From assembly GCA_021234155.1 (NCBI GenBank), contig JAJEKV010000021.1, positions 13,389,760-13,453,759 of the forward strand: a stretch of DNA of 64,000 bases, written 5' to 3'. Shown one piece after another: positions 21,992 through 33,707 of this stretch. The position numbers and the translations under genes were made by a program. Numbering within the stretch: the stretch's first letter is position 1; each line of letters opens with the position of its first letter. The stretch is from Isoetes taiwanensis. Taxonomy: Eukaryota > Streptophyta > Lycopodiopsida > Isoetales > Isoetaceae. The notes beneath the pieces are model-generated. The model was not told the origin of the DNA. It saw only the letters and a list, made by a program, of their open reading frames with translations, and did no database searches.

Positions 21992-22540
21992 ATTAGAGGA
22001 AAAATGAGATCACATTTTGTCCCATTAAGGGATGCTTAAAATGCCAAGTCAGCTTTTTAAACTGTCCAATAAGAGAAGAGCTCCAGTATATCTCATTCCA
22101 GTATTATGTGGCAGCCTGTAATTAATGCAGCTGTAACTAACTTCTATAGTATTATTTTTTCATTATAACTTTTGATCCAGAACTCCGATTCAAAAACTTT
22201 TTGTAGCAATGGGTTCGTCTTCACAAGATCTATCTAGTGATAACCCATTCATACATCTTTTACGATATAAATATATAAGAAATAAGCAAAAAATCATATT
22301 TTTTAAAGGTTAAAGCATATGACCACATTGAAATACATTATAACCATATATCATTGGAAAGATCTTTTCATTCCGCATCTAATGCAACAAACGCCGCAAC
22401 ATTTTGACAAGTGGATCAAAAGTTATAGGGGAAAAACTACCGCAATGAAGTTGTTGGTGCTGCATTAATTGCAGTTAATAGAAGCCATTCCATTGGAGGA
22501 TTCTTATGGGGATGAAATGAGATCTCAAATTTCCTCTAAT
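21992..22540. mobile_element. Foldback/MITE-like element with long imperfect inverted repeats
   Basis: The left end ATTAGAGGAAAAATGAGATC followed by CACATTTTGTCCC is mirrored by the right end, which reads GGGGATGAAATGAGATC and then a TTTCCTCTAAT terminus. Inside, a second inverted pair carries ATAACTTTTGATCC (22166-22179) and GGATCAAAAGTTAT (22413-22426), flanked by GCATTAAT-type blocks on both sides. Total length is about 549 bp with no coding capacity. The target duplication is not certain. Confidence 0.65.
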
Positions 22541-24259
22541 GTAGAGAAATTTCACTATTATGATTAAACCGCCTTCTTTTAAACCTGCATCTGTTTTTGT
22601 TTGCAGCGATAATGGGAATTTTTGTTTGACGAGCCTTCCATCTATTAAGGCACAACGTCCTGCCTCTATAAATCATTTGATGTGCAATAAGTAAATAAAT
22701 TGGTAACCTTTACTTGCATAGAATGATAGAATTTAAGGAAAAAAATTGCACGCCAATAGTATGAAGATGCGGATATCGTGACGACCCACAGGATGCTAGA
22801 GAGGATAACTTCGAGAGGGTAACAAGCAGTCTATTAGTCTATTAGTACTCTGGAGAAGGGACAAGATATTTTGCAGTCTTGCAACATCTTGCCAAGCTTT
22901 TTTCCCCGAGTTCTTTTAAGTAGTACTTTGAAAATGTGACAAGAACTCTTTGTTGAGACCTATGATGCATCAGTCAATGACACCTTCATGTTGGAAACTC
23001 AACTATCTTGGATTATGCTGTAGGAGAGTCGAAGCTTCCTGTTATAAGATAATGCTATATTGTCTTCTAACAAGATGGTGAGGTTGTTACTGGTTGAATT
23101 TGGATTTGGTTGTCACGAACATGACACAATAATCTCCGGTGGTACAAATAATTTGGTTTGATTCCAAAATTCACTGTTTAGAAAATCATAAGTTTTACCA
23201 TTTTTGCTTCCCATACTGTTATCTTTTATTTAGAAAAATTGGTGGTTTTACACAAGTCCATATCCTGTCACAATTTTTGTTTTTCAAGAGAATCAACAAT
23301 TTGATAGATAAAGAAATTTCTTGCTTGATTGTTTTATGTACTATCTCAATATGTTGTCATTGTGTCTGGCTTATAAATTGCTCATAAAACCATTGATAAA
23401 AAATGATTTGAGAAGGACGAGTTAAGAGCACAACCTTTTACATTTTTTGAACTAGGGCCATGCAAAAAAAATTATCCCAATGTTAAACTTGCTATGCTTA
23501 CAATATTTTTGGCTTTGTTTGTAGCCTAAGTTTTTATAAGTGATTTTACCAGGTAATCTATAGTTTGTTTTACATAGCAACGCAATGGGGACAAATTTAT
23601 TTTATGTACACTGATAACTTTGGAGCACCACTCAATTTGAATATAGAAGAAACGTAATAAGTAAGCATTAATGCTTCGTGGGGCTTTACTGTTGCTTTAA
23701 ATATGGTGTGATAAGGAATGAAGTTGTGCTTCATGGGCTTCATGAATTTGTAGGAAGCTTTACAACCATGTTTGTGACTTGCATGTGGATGCATATGTTC
23801 TTGAGAGCTCGTCATGCCTATCCTATTGTTTTTCTTTTTGTAGGGTTGATCGTTGATTCAATCCACTGAGCTTTTCAATGCCCTAGAGAACCAAAACCAA
23901 ATTTTTGTCCCCATGTCTAAAAATATTTATTGCTGTAGAATGTGTATCGAAGATAATTTGACAGGTTGTTTTCTGGATGCAAAAACAATAGCACATCTAT
24001 GTCTTATCTTTTACGCCTATGCCCATTGCCACATCCATTATGTTTAAGCTACATCCAAGACGCTATTGCAATAATAAATTTGCAAGACATCCATAAGCAC
24101 TAATAGTGGAACCATTGCTTGCTTAAGTAGGGGTCTCATAATCACTTAATAGTGCAACCCTTGCAATATTGTAGTCATAAGCACATAATACTACGGTATG
24201 AGGCTTGCAACAATACAACCAATAGCTATCGTTTTGTACATGATGCAATGGAAAGGAAA
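22541..24259. other. No gene seen
   Basis: AT-rich sequence with small frames on both strands (for example 23139-23387 and 23678-23869) and no recognisable domains. Nothing here supports a gene or a known element. Confidence 0.4.
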
Positions 24260-24913
24260 ATAAAGCATAGAATAGAATAGAATAGAGTTCTTATTGTCCA
24301 CGGAGACGAATTGGCCTATAGAATCTTGGAGAATCTAGAGGAATCTCAAGAGAATCTTAGATATTCTAGGGGAATCTTTATAGAATCTTGGGAAATCTGA
24401 GAAAATCTACATGGTTAAAAGAGAATCTAAGGGGATGTTGATAAAATCTTTAGGAACCTAGAGGAATCTAGGGGAATCTTCATAGGATCTTAGAGAATCT
24501 AAAGGAATCTCAAAAGAATCTTAGGGATTCTAGGTGAAGCTTAAGGATCTTGATAAATCTAAGACAATCTACATGGAATCTTGGGAAATCTAGACGAATC
24601 TTGGGATAATCTTTGAAAACCTAGGGGAATCTCAAGAGAATCTTAGAAAATCTAGGGAAATATTTGATAATCGAGAGGATTCTTGATAGAATCTTGGAGA
24701 ATCTACGAGAATCTTCATAGAATCTGCGAGAATCTAGGGGAATCTACATAGAATATTGTAGAATCTAAAGGAACCTTGGGCTAATCTTCAGAAATCTAGG
24801 GGAATCTTTCATGCTGGGTGCGTTTTGAAGGGTCGGCTTCATGCAGGCCCTCATATTACAAAAACTTGTATATATATATATATATATTACAAAACTTGTA
24901 TATTACAAAAACT

Positions 24914-24987
<74 letters not shown>

Positions 24988-25250
24988 AGAAAATTAGCAC
25001 GTCCTATGGTGCATGTTTCTACGGTGCACAGTCCAACTTCAGCATATTCCTACGGTGCGAGTTGAGATTCTCTTAGATTTTATCAAGATTCCCCTAGATT
25101 GTTCATGATATTATGAAGATTCCTTCGGTTCGCCAAGAATCCGTTAGATTTTATGAGAATCCCTCAGATTCTATTAGATTTTGTGAGATTCCCTTTGATC
25201 CTATCAAGATTGCCCTAGATTCTCTATGACGTCTTAAATTCCTTTCAAGT
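24260..25250. repeat. GAATCT-rich inverted repeat around a (TA)n core
   Basis: The left arm (24300-24810) is made of degenerate units such as GAATCTAGGGGAATCTT. The right arm (25060-25220) carries the complement (AGATTCCCCTAGATT). Between them lie a short unique cap, (TA)n at 24916-24985 and the phrase CAAGAAAATTAGCACGTCCT with repeated ACGGTGCA. The reverse complement of the right half matches 39600-40106 closely, so this is a dispersed family whose two arms face each other across a TA microsatellite. Confidence 0.75.
24916..24985. repeat. (TA)n microsatellite
   Basis: About 35 uninterrupted TA units at the centre of the inverted repeat; shorter TA runs occur at 24868-24886. AT palindromes of this length readily extrude as cruciforms. 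Confidence 0.95.
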
Positions 25251-25317
25251 GCTTAGACTTTATGAGATCTCAAATACTAAGACAATTAGCGTAAACACAG
25301 TTGCAAAAAATTATCAA

Positions 25318-26390
25318 GTGCCCCAAAATGCACATTAGACCCTCTTGTACATCTTAGGAGCTCTAAAATTATTTGGGGGCTCACAAATGGTTGTATTGGA
25401 GCGGCCAATTTTGTTTGATGCGTGTTAGGTTTTGGCACTGGATTATGCAGCATACGTTGGATGCAAATTGTTGTCGATGCAGGAACCCCATAACAACGTT
25501 GTTTTATTTATGCCATTCTGAAAATGTTCCATTGAACTCCCATTCCTCTGAACACCTACGTTTGTGGCTTGCAGCTATAACCATGATGTTAGAAACGGAA
25601 TATTCATCTCTAGAATTTCTTATGTTGAATGTGAGCAGCATGCACATGTACATGCCCTAGGCCCCCGTTGGAAGTACGTGCAATATTAGACAAATTGGGG
25701 TATAAAGCCCATGACTTTATTATTGTTATATGGGGGTCTATAATTATTGATTGAGCCATAATCACTGGGCGGCCTATAATCTGGGACTGAACAACTATCT
25801 GTGGCCGAAAATTAATGGGTGTCCCACTGCAAAAACTTGAACCATTCAAATTGGGAAGTTTCCCCCTTCTTTGAAGTACTTACAATATTAGAGATGCGCG
25901 ACATTATTGTCACTGTTCAAACAAAACTCATGTTGGCACTGATACCATCAAGTGCCTCAAAATGCACATTACACTTGTGGTATTTGGGAGCTCCAAAATT
26001 ATTTGGGGGCATACAATTATGGTTGTCCCAGAAGCACTACTGGGCGACCTATAGTTATTGGGTGCCCCATAAGCCGTTTGAGTGCCATAAACATTGGGAG
26101 AACATGGACTAATATCAACATTCACATTCAAAAAAACTTGAATCATTGCAATTGGGAAGCTGCCCCGTTTTATTTGAAGTACTTGCAATATTACAATGAA
26201 ACTTAATATTTTGTGGTACTTTAGCTTAAGGCATAGGTGCATCCATTATTACTATTGGGCGACCCATAGTCATTGCATACCACATAAACATTTTGAACCC
26301 CATCAACATTTGTAGGCCAATAATGTGGGATTAGATAACCAATAACCATTATATGACCCAAAATTAATGGGTCTTCCACTTCGTGTTTGC
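25318..26390. repeat. Diverged repeats of the AAATTATTTGGGGGC type
   Basis: Several blocks recur: TCAAGTGCC(C/T)CAAAATGCACATTA at 25314 and 25947; AAAATTATTTGGGGGC at 25367 and 25995; AAACTTGAA(C/T)CATT followed by AATTGGGAAG at 25834 and 26136; AAATTAATGGGT at 25809 and 26361; and GGGCGACC(T/C)ATAGT at 26043 and 26257. Spacing is irregular, so this is an old, reshuffled repeat region. Small ORFs inside are not supported. Confidence 0.65.
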
Positions 26391-28200
26391 ATTAGTAGTT
26401 CTAGGATCAGCATTTAAGTTCAAAATCCATTGCAAAATGGGAACTCCATCTAACCTCATGGCAAAAACCGCTCATATAAACAAAGGAACTCAATGTATTT
26501 GCCATCATCCTCCCTTTATTCTATCAAAATGTACGCTAGTCTGCTCTCCAGCATCGCTTTGTCAAATTTATGGAAGTCGTACAAAAAATTGGCATGCAAA
26601 AAAACTCTGAGATTTCTATGATGCATGGCACATCTATGCATGCCAGTTAAGATCGGAACTGGAAAAACAACTTAAAGAGCAAGGCCATAATGAGAACCCC
26701 TTCAATCTGACCTGCAAATTGACAACACCCAGCAGTTAGATTTACACTCAATGTAGAGCCCTTTTGCCAGCCAGCGAAAAATCTCCCCAAATGCCTTCCC
26801 AATCAATCAAACCGTTGTCGCTCATGAACCCAACAGCCGTTTTGCATCAAAAATCAAAACCCAATCATTCAAAGCCAAGCTCTAGAATACGAAAATCTGA
26901 ACAGAAGTTAAGCCGCCAAGAAGACCCACAAAGGGTTTCTTATACTACCCTCCAAAAAGTCCATAACAGTGACCGGAACACAAGAAACGAGTTTTAAAAT
27001 CCAAGGTACAGAAGGTTGCAGTCAGATCTTTATAGTATCCCCCTTGCTTCACAATCCTGCCTGAAACTCAACTGCTTCTAAATCTAATTCACAAAATTTG
27101 AAGAGGCATCGAAAGCGAAAACCATGCTCATTAAGACCTACAAGCTGAGAAGGCAACTTTATCTGAGCTTCCCCGTTAGATCTGGTCTCCCATTCATCCT
27201 TCCGCTCCTGAAGAGACATGAAGCATGCATCTGTGCATGGTCCAGGAATTGAAACTTGGGGCAACTTCTACAACTCCCAACAAGGCGTTTGTGGCAGCAG
27301 TGCCAAGAGCACACAGCATGAATCCGACAACAAAAATGCAGCACTGGACAAATCACGAGGCTCTACCAGCGCCTTAACCACCTGGGTGGGCTGGGAATCC
27401 ACTAAACACAGCTTACAAGCCTGCATCGCATCCCTCTATTAACCTATTTCCACCATTCCCTCCACACTAAAACCTTGCCTATAACACTGTGCTACTCCAA
27501 ATTTGTAGATTTGAGATTTGAATTGAAGGGCCCAAAACAGCGATTTGAATGTTTCACCTGTTTATCGCGCATCCGGCTATTATCGCCTAACGTCCTCTCC
27601 ATGCTCTGCCAAAACGCAGAAAACCAAAAAATAAAACAAAGAAACATAGTATCCAAACCCATAGCCCATCGCAGGGGACATGAACTCAGCTGAAAGTGCT
27701 GCCCTGCAGAACAGAAAACCACAACAAATAGGAGCCGCGTTTGCAACGGATTATCGGATGCTTGCTTTGAGCCACCTAGCATCCAAATCATCCCGCCAAA
27801 TTTATCAGACGGTAGCAACCAACCCCTAAGCAGAGCCTTGCCTTAACAGAGTCGATCGCCAGATTTAGAGACTGTATGCTGGATTTAAACAATAGCTCCA
27901 TCGTTGTGATGGATCTCCAAATCACTGTAAAAAAAAAGGGGACTCCAAAGCTCCACGGCTTGAAGCCAGAAGAACATACAGCAAAATAGCTCCACGGCTT
28001 GAAACCAGAAGAACATACCGCAAAATATATAGATGAAGCTCCACGTACAACAGATGAGCAGGAGCCAAGGACAGCGCCATATGGACCCTAGTGATGGCAT
28101 ACATAACCGGAGGGCGCCCGCACCACAAGCACAAAAAATTTCAAAACTATTCCAACGTCCAATATTCGTATATATATGAGCCTTTAGAACATTGAAGAAT
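26391..28200. other. No gene seen; one 39-bp tandem duplication
   Basis: Many short frames overlap on both strands without a recognisable domain. A tandem duplication of 39 bp lies at 27949-27987 and 27988-28026 (AGCTCCACGGCTTGAA units with two differences). The minus-strand frame 27159-28220 is Cys/Trp-rich but has no family signature. Confidence 0.4.
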
Positions 28201-30093
28201 GTTCTAGAATTTCTTGGCATGTTCTAGAATTTTTAGGACATTCTGGAAGCCACCACATCTCCGCCAGGAAGCTTTCGGAAGCCACCAGATCCGACGGCCG
28301 AGATCGAGAGGGAGCGAACGGACGGACGAGATCTAGCGGCTGATATATAATGGAACTTTCCGGAAGCCACCACTAGAAATTACATATATATACTGATATC
28401 ATAACATATATATGTTCTTATGTTTGTCGTGTTGAATCCGGCCGTTGATCCGAGATCCTACGGCCCACGTAGCTTTGGGACGTATCGTGCGGCCCAGATG
28501 GCTTGGGAGTTTGTGTCAGACTATATGTAAGTGATCCTACGGTCCAGGTTGGTTCGATCTTGATCATGGATTCGAGATCTTATGGCTCGTGTTAATTTGA
28601 TTTTAGTTGTTATGTTACCTAGGGATACAAGGGATTTGGAACAATATAGTATGTGTGGGGAAGTGTGCTTGAGACGTGTACATGGTGTTATTTATGTTTG
28701 GGATATGTTCATTAAAATAGTATATGGTTATGTTGTGCTTGGAAAAATATTTATGTTGAGAGTGGAATTTGAACCGTGGATGAGAAGAGATGGGCTTTGA
28801 GAAAAGTACGCGGTAACCATGTTTTCAATATTACCTTTGATGCATATGAAGTGCTTCATACCTTAATGAGGTCAACCAATTGAAGTTTCAGGGTTTACGC
28901 ACGGGAGCCCATGGAGTAATCGACGGAATGAGGCGGCAGCATCGAGCGTGCGGCGTATGGTGATGGCAGGTAAGATATGGCTTAATGGTTGTTAGGTTCA
29001 CGGCGATTTGTAGAATTAGGGATCGAGGGTGTTTCCACTGGCGTTGAGATGAACTTGGTTAGTTCTGGATCGAGGGGGAATTTTCTGTTTGTTGCGATTA
29101 GGAATGTGTACAGGGTACAGTTATAGGCATGAATTTGTAAATGGATAACCTATAATGTGGAAATATTGCTGTGGAAATCCTTTGGCGATGTCATGCGACA
29201 TGTCATTGGTGTAGGTGGTGGTAGGCAGTTATGCTTCCACTTCTTTAACTGATTTGTGCAATGAACAGAGCTTGGCCTTATCGAATGATGTGTTGAAGAT
29301 TTGGTTGTCTGGGCAATTTGACGTAGTTCAGCTGCCTTATTAGCGTGACAATATCATACATATTGCTAGGTATTTGCCTCTGTATTTGTCTTAGTAACCT
29401 GTGGTGAATAGTGTAGCTCTATGTTTTCAAGGCGTTGGTATAGAGAGGTCAGGTAATGGTAAGTAATGGTTGCTAATCTAAACATAGGGCATGGCTGATG
29501 CGATAAGATCGACAGTTCGTTTAAATTGGATTACCTGATGCTAATTTTTAGATGATGCCGTGCAGTGTTTGGATGATTGGACACCTTTGAGGGTAAAACC
29601 TCTAGAGGACTATACCAGGTATGAGCCCCTTTAGAAATCAGTTTGGAATTTAGTGGGAAAATATAAGGTGGAGAAATTATAGTTGTTAATTGGGGCTTTG
29701 TGAATTTAATGGGAAAATATAAGGTGGAGAAATTATAGTTGTTAATTGGGGCTTTGTTGTTAATGTATTATTACAGAAGGAAAAGTGGAGTAGTGTAGGT
29801 CTATGTTTTCAAGGCTTTTTGTGTACAGAGGTCAGCTGATGGTAAGTAACGATTGCTGATTGAGGCTTTGTTGTTAATGCATTGTTGCAGAAGGAAAAGT
29901 GGGCTAAATTAATATTGACAGAGGTAGAATTTTTGGGAATACGTTCTTCAAAGAGCTGTACCAGGTATGAACTTTGTTATTTTAAAATTGAACTGTAGAA
30001 ATGCATGGCCAAACAAGAAAGCGAAACTTTGCTGTTGTCAGGTGGTTGTAGAAAGATGCTTTAGGGTAGGTGTGTTTAGGGGAGTACGGGGCA
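28200..30093 (+). other. 5' region of the plus-strand Helitron, non-coding
   Basis: No gene is seen. There are repeats: GAAGCCACCA three times at 28248-28375; a 57-bp tandem duplication around 29650-29760 (GGGAAAATATAAGGTGGAGA); and a longer pair near 29405-29480 and 29790-29860 (TCTATGTTTTCAAGGC, then AGAGGTCAG, then GGTAAGTAA). TATTACAG and TTGCAG followed by AAGGAAAAGTGG occur twice and look like duplicated splice acceptors of untranslated exons. No convincing 5' TC terminus could be fixed. Confidence 0.4.
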
Positions 30094-33000
30094 ATGGGTC
30101 GGAAAATAAAAGAGGGAGCACCTAGGAGTAAGGAAAATGAGCGCAGACGTAACTGGTATGCAAATTTACCGGAAGAAAAGAAAGCTGAAATGAGACAAAA
30201 GCAGCGGGAATATGCAAAAGCCCGACATGCACAAAGAAAGAATGAATTAGGTGGGGAGGGAGGGGCCTCAAAATGTAATTCACGGGTGCCTATATCTGAG
30301 AATGTCAGCGCAGGTACCCATGAGGCACCTGATTTGAGCACATTGCACGCAAGTGTAATAAACAACAGTGATGTAGTTGAAGATGCTATCATTGTAGAGA
30401 GTGTAAAGAATGTTGAAACAATGTCTACTACGGATGTCCAACCGATGGTTATTAGTGATGGGCCATGCAACACTAGTCCCTTTATTCCAAAATTAGATGT
30501 AGCATGCCCTAAAAATGGTGTTGACAAGGAAGCTAAGCCCATGCAAGAAGGTATGCGTAGGAGCAAACGAAGTGAGTATCAACGCAAATGGTATAGAGAA
30601 TTACCAGAGGCCCGGAAAAATGCGATGAGACAGAAAAAACGAGAATATGCAAAAGCTCGGAGAATGGTGAAGCTGAATGTCGAAGGAGAGGAGTTGGTTA
30701 GTGTGGACATGGGTCCTGGTGCAGATGATATAGTGGCAGTTAGTAAGCCGAATATCGAGGGAGAAGAGTTGGCTAGTGTGACCATGAACCTTGGTGAGTT
30801 AAACACGGAAGGAGAAGAATTAGTTGATGTGACCATGACTGCTGCTGCGGATGATGCAATGACAACCAATGAGCTAAACATTGAAGAAGTAGAGGTTGAT
30901 AGGGAAAGGGAATTAAATGAGATGTATGCTAGTGGCCCTGCTATTAGTGTATGTTCAGACCTCCAGAATAGAAGGGCTAAGAATGCTTCCCTGCAGCGAA
31001 ATTATCGTGCACGACGGAAACATGCATCGAAGAAACAAAGAGGATGTGAGAGTGCAGAAGAATATTGGGAAATGAAACGTACACAAATGGACTTGGCAAA
31101 CAGTACTAAGAGATTCGACGGAGGTGACTGGTCAAAGGTTTGTTGCAATTGTGGAGTTGAATTAATGAAAAATGAAGCCGATTCTTTTTGTTGTAACAAT
31201 GGGAGTCGTATACTGCCAAAGCTCCCTGCCCTGCCACCGGCATTAGTACTTTTGTACAATATAAATGGGTTCAGTCAATTGAGTAGAAAAGTAAACCGAT
31301 TATTCTCGTTTACTGCTTTGTGTGTATGTGGTCAGTTTATTAAGCTGAAAACACCATCATCGGTTGCAATGATGGGACGGGCATATCATCAAGTCTTCCC
31401 ATCATCGATGCCTCACCAACCTTTACACTGGTATATCCATGATGATAATGACAGATATGAGGTTGCAAGAGAGAAAAGGGTGCCGTTTGAATGGGTTGGA
31501 CGAATTGCTACATCATTAGAAGAGGTTAATCCCTTTTGCAGATCACTAAAGATGATGAGTAACATGCGTATGCAGACTGCAGTCCTCAGCATCAATGGTA
31601 TTACAGCTGCGAATGAAATTGCAGCTATAACACATGCAAACAATAGTGTTACTGTTAATCCTCGAAGTGCAGTATTCTGGGTGCATAATGATAAGCGTCC
31701 TATTTACATGAGCATATTAGATCCATTATATGAGCCTTTGCAGTACCCATTATTGTTTCCTTATGGAACACCTGGTTGGGAGCCACATAATGATTGGGGC
31801 ATGTCACAAATTAATTGGTACAGAACTAGGGTTTTACAGGAAGAGGTATTTTCATTATTGGGACGTTTGGCAAATGAATATTTAGTCGATATGTATTCAC
31901 GAGTGGAGGATGAGAAACTGAGCTTCATAGCTACACATGGATATAAAGCAAAGGCAGTTGATGCTAATGTTGATTATGCTGAAGATGACAATTCATGCAG
32001 TAGTGAACAGGAGAATATTAGAATACCAGCGTCCTTTTTAGGATGCAGTGCATGGTGTTCAATCCAAATTGCTGATGCATTGGCTCTGGCAAGGGCCAAG
32101 GGACATCCAAGTTTCTTTTTGACGATGACAACTAATCCAGAGTGGCCGGAAATTAAGGCAAAGTTGCGCCCTGGTCAAACAGCTGCTGACATTCCATTGA
32201 TCGTGGTGCGAGCCTTTCACGGTCGGCTTGCGTATGCAAAGGCTTTACTCCGAGCATACTTTGGTCCAATTGTATATATGATCCATGTTATAGAATTCCA
32301 AAAGCGAGGATTGCCACATGCACATATTGTTTTCAGAACGGAACCACAAGTACCTTTAGAGGCAATAGACTCGATTATTTCAGCTGAGATGCCTGCATCT
32401 GGGGAATTGCGTAGTAAAGTAGAGAAATATATGATTCATTACCACTCAGAGCGATGTAATAAAGATAACAAATGCTGTTGGAATTATCCGAAAATGGTAA
32501 ATGCAAGCACAGAGGTAGACCATAAGGGTTACATACAATATCGCCGACGAACAGAAGATGACGTGAGAGTAGTACCATATAATCCATTTTTACTTTCGCA
32601 GTTAGATTGCCATGTGAATATGGAGATCTCTGCGACTGTGCACATTTTCATGTACTTATATGCTTACATTTACAAAGGGATTGACAAGGTGCAGTATCAT
32701 GTAGACGTACCTGGTACTGAGCACAATGAGGTAGATGACTATATCAATGCAAGGTACTTATCGGCAACAGAAGCTGCATGGAGAATATTTTCGTTCCACA
32801 TAACAGAAAAAGAACCAGCCGTGAAATGTTTGGCATTGCATCTTCCAGGGAAAAAAGCAGAATCATATTCAACGCATAATACTGCATCAACGCTTGAACG
32901 GTATTTCCTAAGGCCATCTGACCCAGAATTTGCAAAGTTGACATATATTGAATATTATGAACAGTACCGTTTAAGACCATCAAAAGGTGTACGCAGTCCA

Positions 33001-33102
33001 TCGGCAAAAGAATGGTATGAACAGTCGATGTTGGGAATTACGAGGAATATCGTATCGAGACGTTCACAGGGGAATATTGTTTGTAGGATTAGATGCATGT
33101 AG
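30094..33102 (+). CDS. Helitron Rep (HUH endonuclease) region, 5' part of the Rep-helicase gene
   Basis: Encodes the replication initiator of a rolling-circle Helitron. ATG 30094 is the first Met; the frame is open slightly upstream. The N-terminus has three basic repeats (RRNWYANLPEEKKAEMRQKQ, then RKWYRELPEARKNAMRQKKR, then a shorter one) and a threefold GEEL(V/A) repeat. A Cys block VCCNCGVEL with FCCNNGS begins near residue 350. The Helitron_like_N domain follows with LSRKVNRLFSFTALC, FWVHNDKRPIYMSILDPLYE and FFLTMTTNPEWPEIK. The HUH motif FQKRGLPHAHIVF is intact. The tyrosine motif is YLYAYIYKGIDKVQY. The frame stops at 33102 after IVCRIR, where the other copy continues RLVLPHNGE, so about 10 nt appear deleted near 33090. 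The protein is likely cut from its helicase. Confidence 0.9.
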   Translation: MGRKIKEGAPRSKENERRRNWYANLPEEKKAEMRQKQREYAKARHAQRKNELGGEGGASKCNSRVPISENVSAGTHEAPDLSTLHASVINNSDVVEDAIIVESVKNVETMSTTDVQPMVISDGPCNTSPFIPKLDVACPKNGVDKEAKPMQEGMRRSKRSEYQRKWYRELPEARKNAMRQKKREYAKARRMVKLNVEGEELVSVDMGPGADDIVAVSKPNIEGEELASVTMNLGELNTEGEELVDVTMTAAADDAMTTNELNIEEVEVDRERELNEMYASGPAISVCSDLQNRRAKNASLQRNYRARRKHASKKQRGCESAEEYWEMKRTQMDLANSTKRFDGGDWSKVCCNCGVELMKNEADSFCCNNGSRILPKLPALPPALVLLYNINGFSQLSRKVNRLFSFTALCVCGQFIKLKTPSSVAMMGRAYHQVFPSSMPHQPLHWYIHDDNDRYEVAREKRVPFEWVGRIATSLEEVNPFCRSLKMMSNMRMQTAVLSINGITAANEIAAITHANNSVTVNPRSAVFWVHNDKRPIYMSILDPLYEPLQYPLLFPYGTPGWEPHNDWGMSQINWYRTRVLQEEVFSLLGRLANEYLVDMYSRVEDEKLSFIATHGYKAKAVDANVDYAEDDNSCSSEQENIRIPASFLGCSAWCSIQIADALALARAKGHPSFFLTMTTNPEWPEIKAKLRPGQTAADIPLIVVRAFHGRLAYAKALLRAYFGPIVYMIHVIEFQKRGLPHAHIVFRTEPQVPLEAIDSIISAEMPASGELRSKVEKYMIHYHSERCNKDNKCCWNYPKMVNASTEVDHKGYIQYRRRTEDDVRVVPYNPFLLSQLDCHVNMEISATVHIFMYLYAYIYKGIDKVQYHVDVPGTEHNEVDDYINARYLSATEAAWRIFSFHITEKEPAVKCLALHLPGKKAESYSTHNTASTLERYFLRPSDPEFAKLTYIEYYEQYRLRPSKGVRSPSAKEWYEQSMLGITRNIVSRRSQGNIVCRIRCM

Positions 33103-33616
33103 GTGAGCTATTCTATCTTCGTCAAATACTGCTTCACAGAAGTGCAAATTGTTGGGAAGATTTATTGCGTTTCAATGATAAAACGTATGATACATATCAG
33201 GACACTGCACTTGCAATGGGCTTAGTAGAACATAATAAAGAGGGGTTTACAGTTATGGATGAAGCAATAGCATCATTATATACACCTGCACAATTGCGTT
33301 TCTTATTTACATTATTGATATTAGACGGCGCACCTTCAGTAGATATGTGGGAAAAGTTTAGGCCAAACTTGATTTCAGATTTCCTGGAGGATGGGTATGG
33401 AAATGAACAATTTGCAGAGCAAAAAACATTGCTTTGCATCGAAAATATCCTAAAGCAACATTTTGCAACAACAACTGACTATGGGTTACCAGCAATCACT
33501 ATACGATCTAATGCTGTGCTTGAGGAACAATTGAAATTTCCAAATGATGCCTCATATGCAGCAAATGCATTGAGCATGAGTTCCAATTTCAATCACGATC
33601 AGGCAGCAGTGTACAG
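33093..33616 (+). CDS. Helitron Rep-to-helicase linker, exon before the intron
   Basis: This frame resumes the Rep protein after the 10-nt deletion: VGELFYLRQILLHRSANCWE, TYQDTALAMGLVEHNKEGF, LYTPAQLRFLFTLLILDGAP and then SNFNHDQAAVYR. All of it aligns with 10162-10600 of the minus-strand copy. The frame continues correctly into the helicase only if 33617-33707 is spliced out. The apparent Met at 33093 results from the frameshift and is unlikely to be a natural start. Confidence 0.85.
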
Positions 33617-33707
33617 GTATGTAAGAAAAGCCTCAGGTGGTCATTGCTATAGAACAGATGAACACTATTTATTGATTGCAATTTAAGTTCTTATGATTTC
33701 TATACAG
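33617..33707 (+). other. 91-nt intron in the Helitron gene
   Basis: It begins GTATGTAAG and ends TTTCTATACAG. Removing it restores one continuous frame (AAVYR joined to TIRNALDKN). Without removal a stop follows at 33684. The minus-strand Helitron codes straight through this position. TACAGG lies at both borders as a short direct repeat. Confidence 0.8.

Noticed and set aside
24841-25076. ORFs through the TA microsatellite
   Set aside because: Tyr-Ile repeats come from (TA)n and are not genes.
29982-30566. Minus-strand 194-codon ORF
   Set aside because: It is the antisense shadow of the N-terminal Helitron Rep frame.
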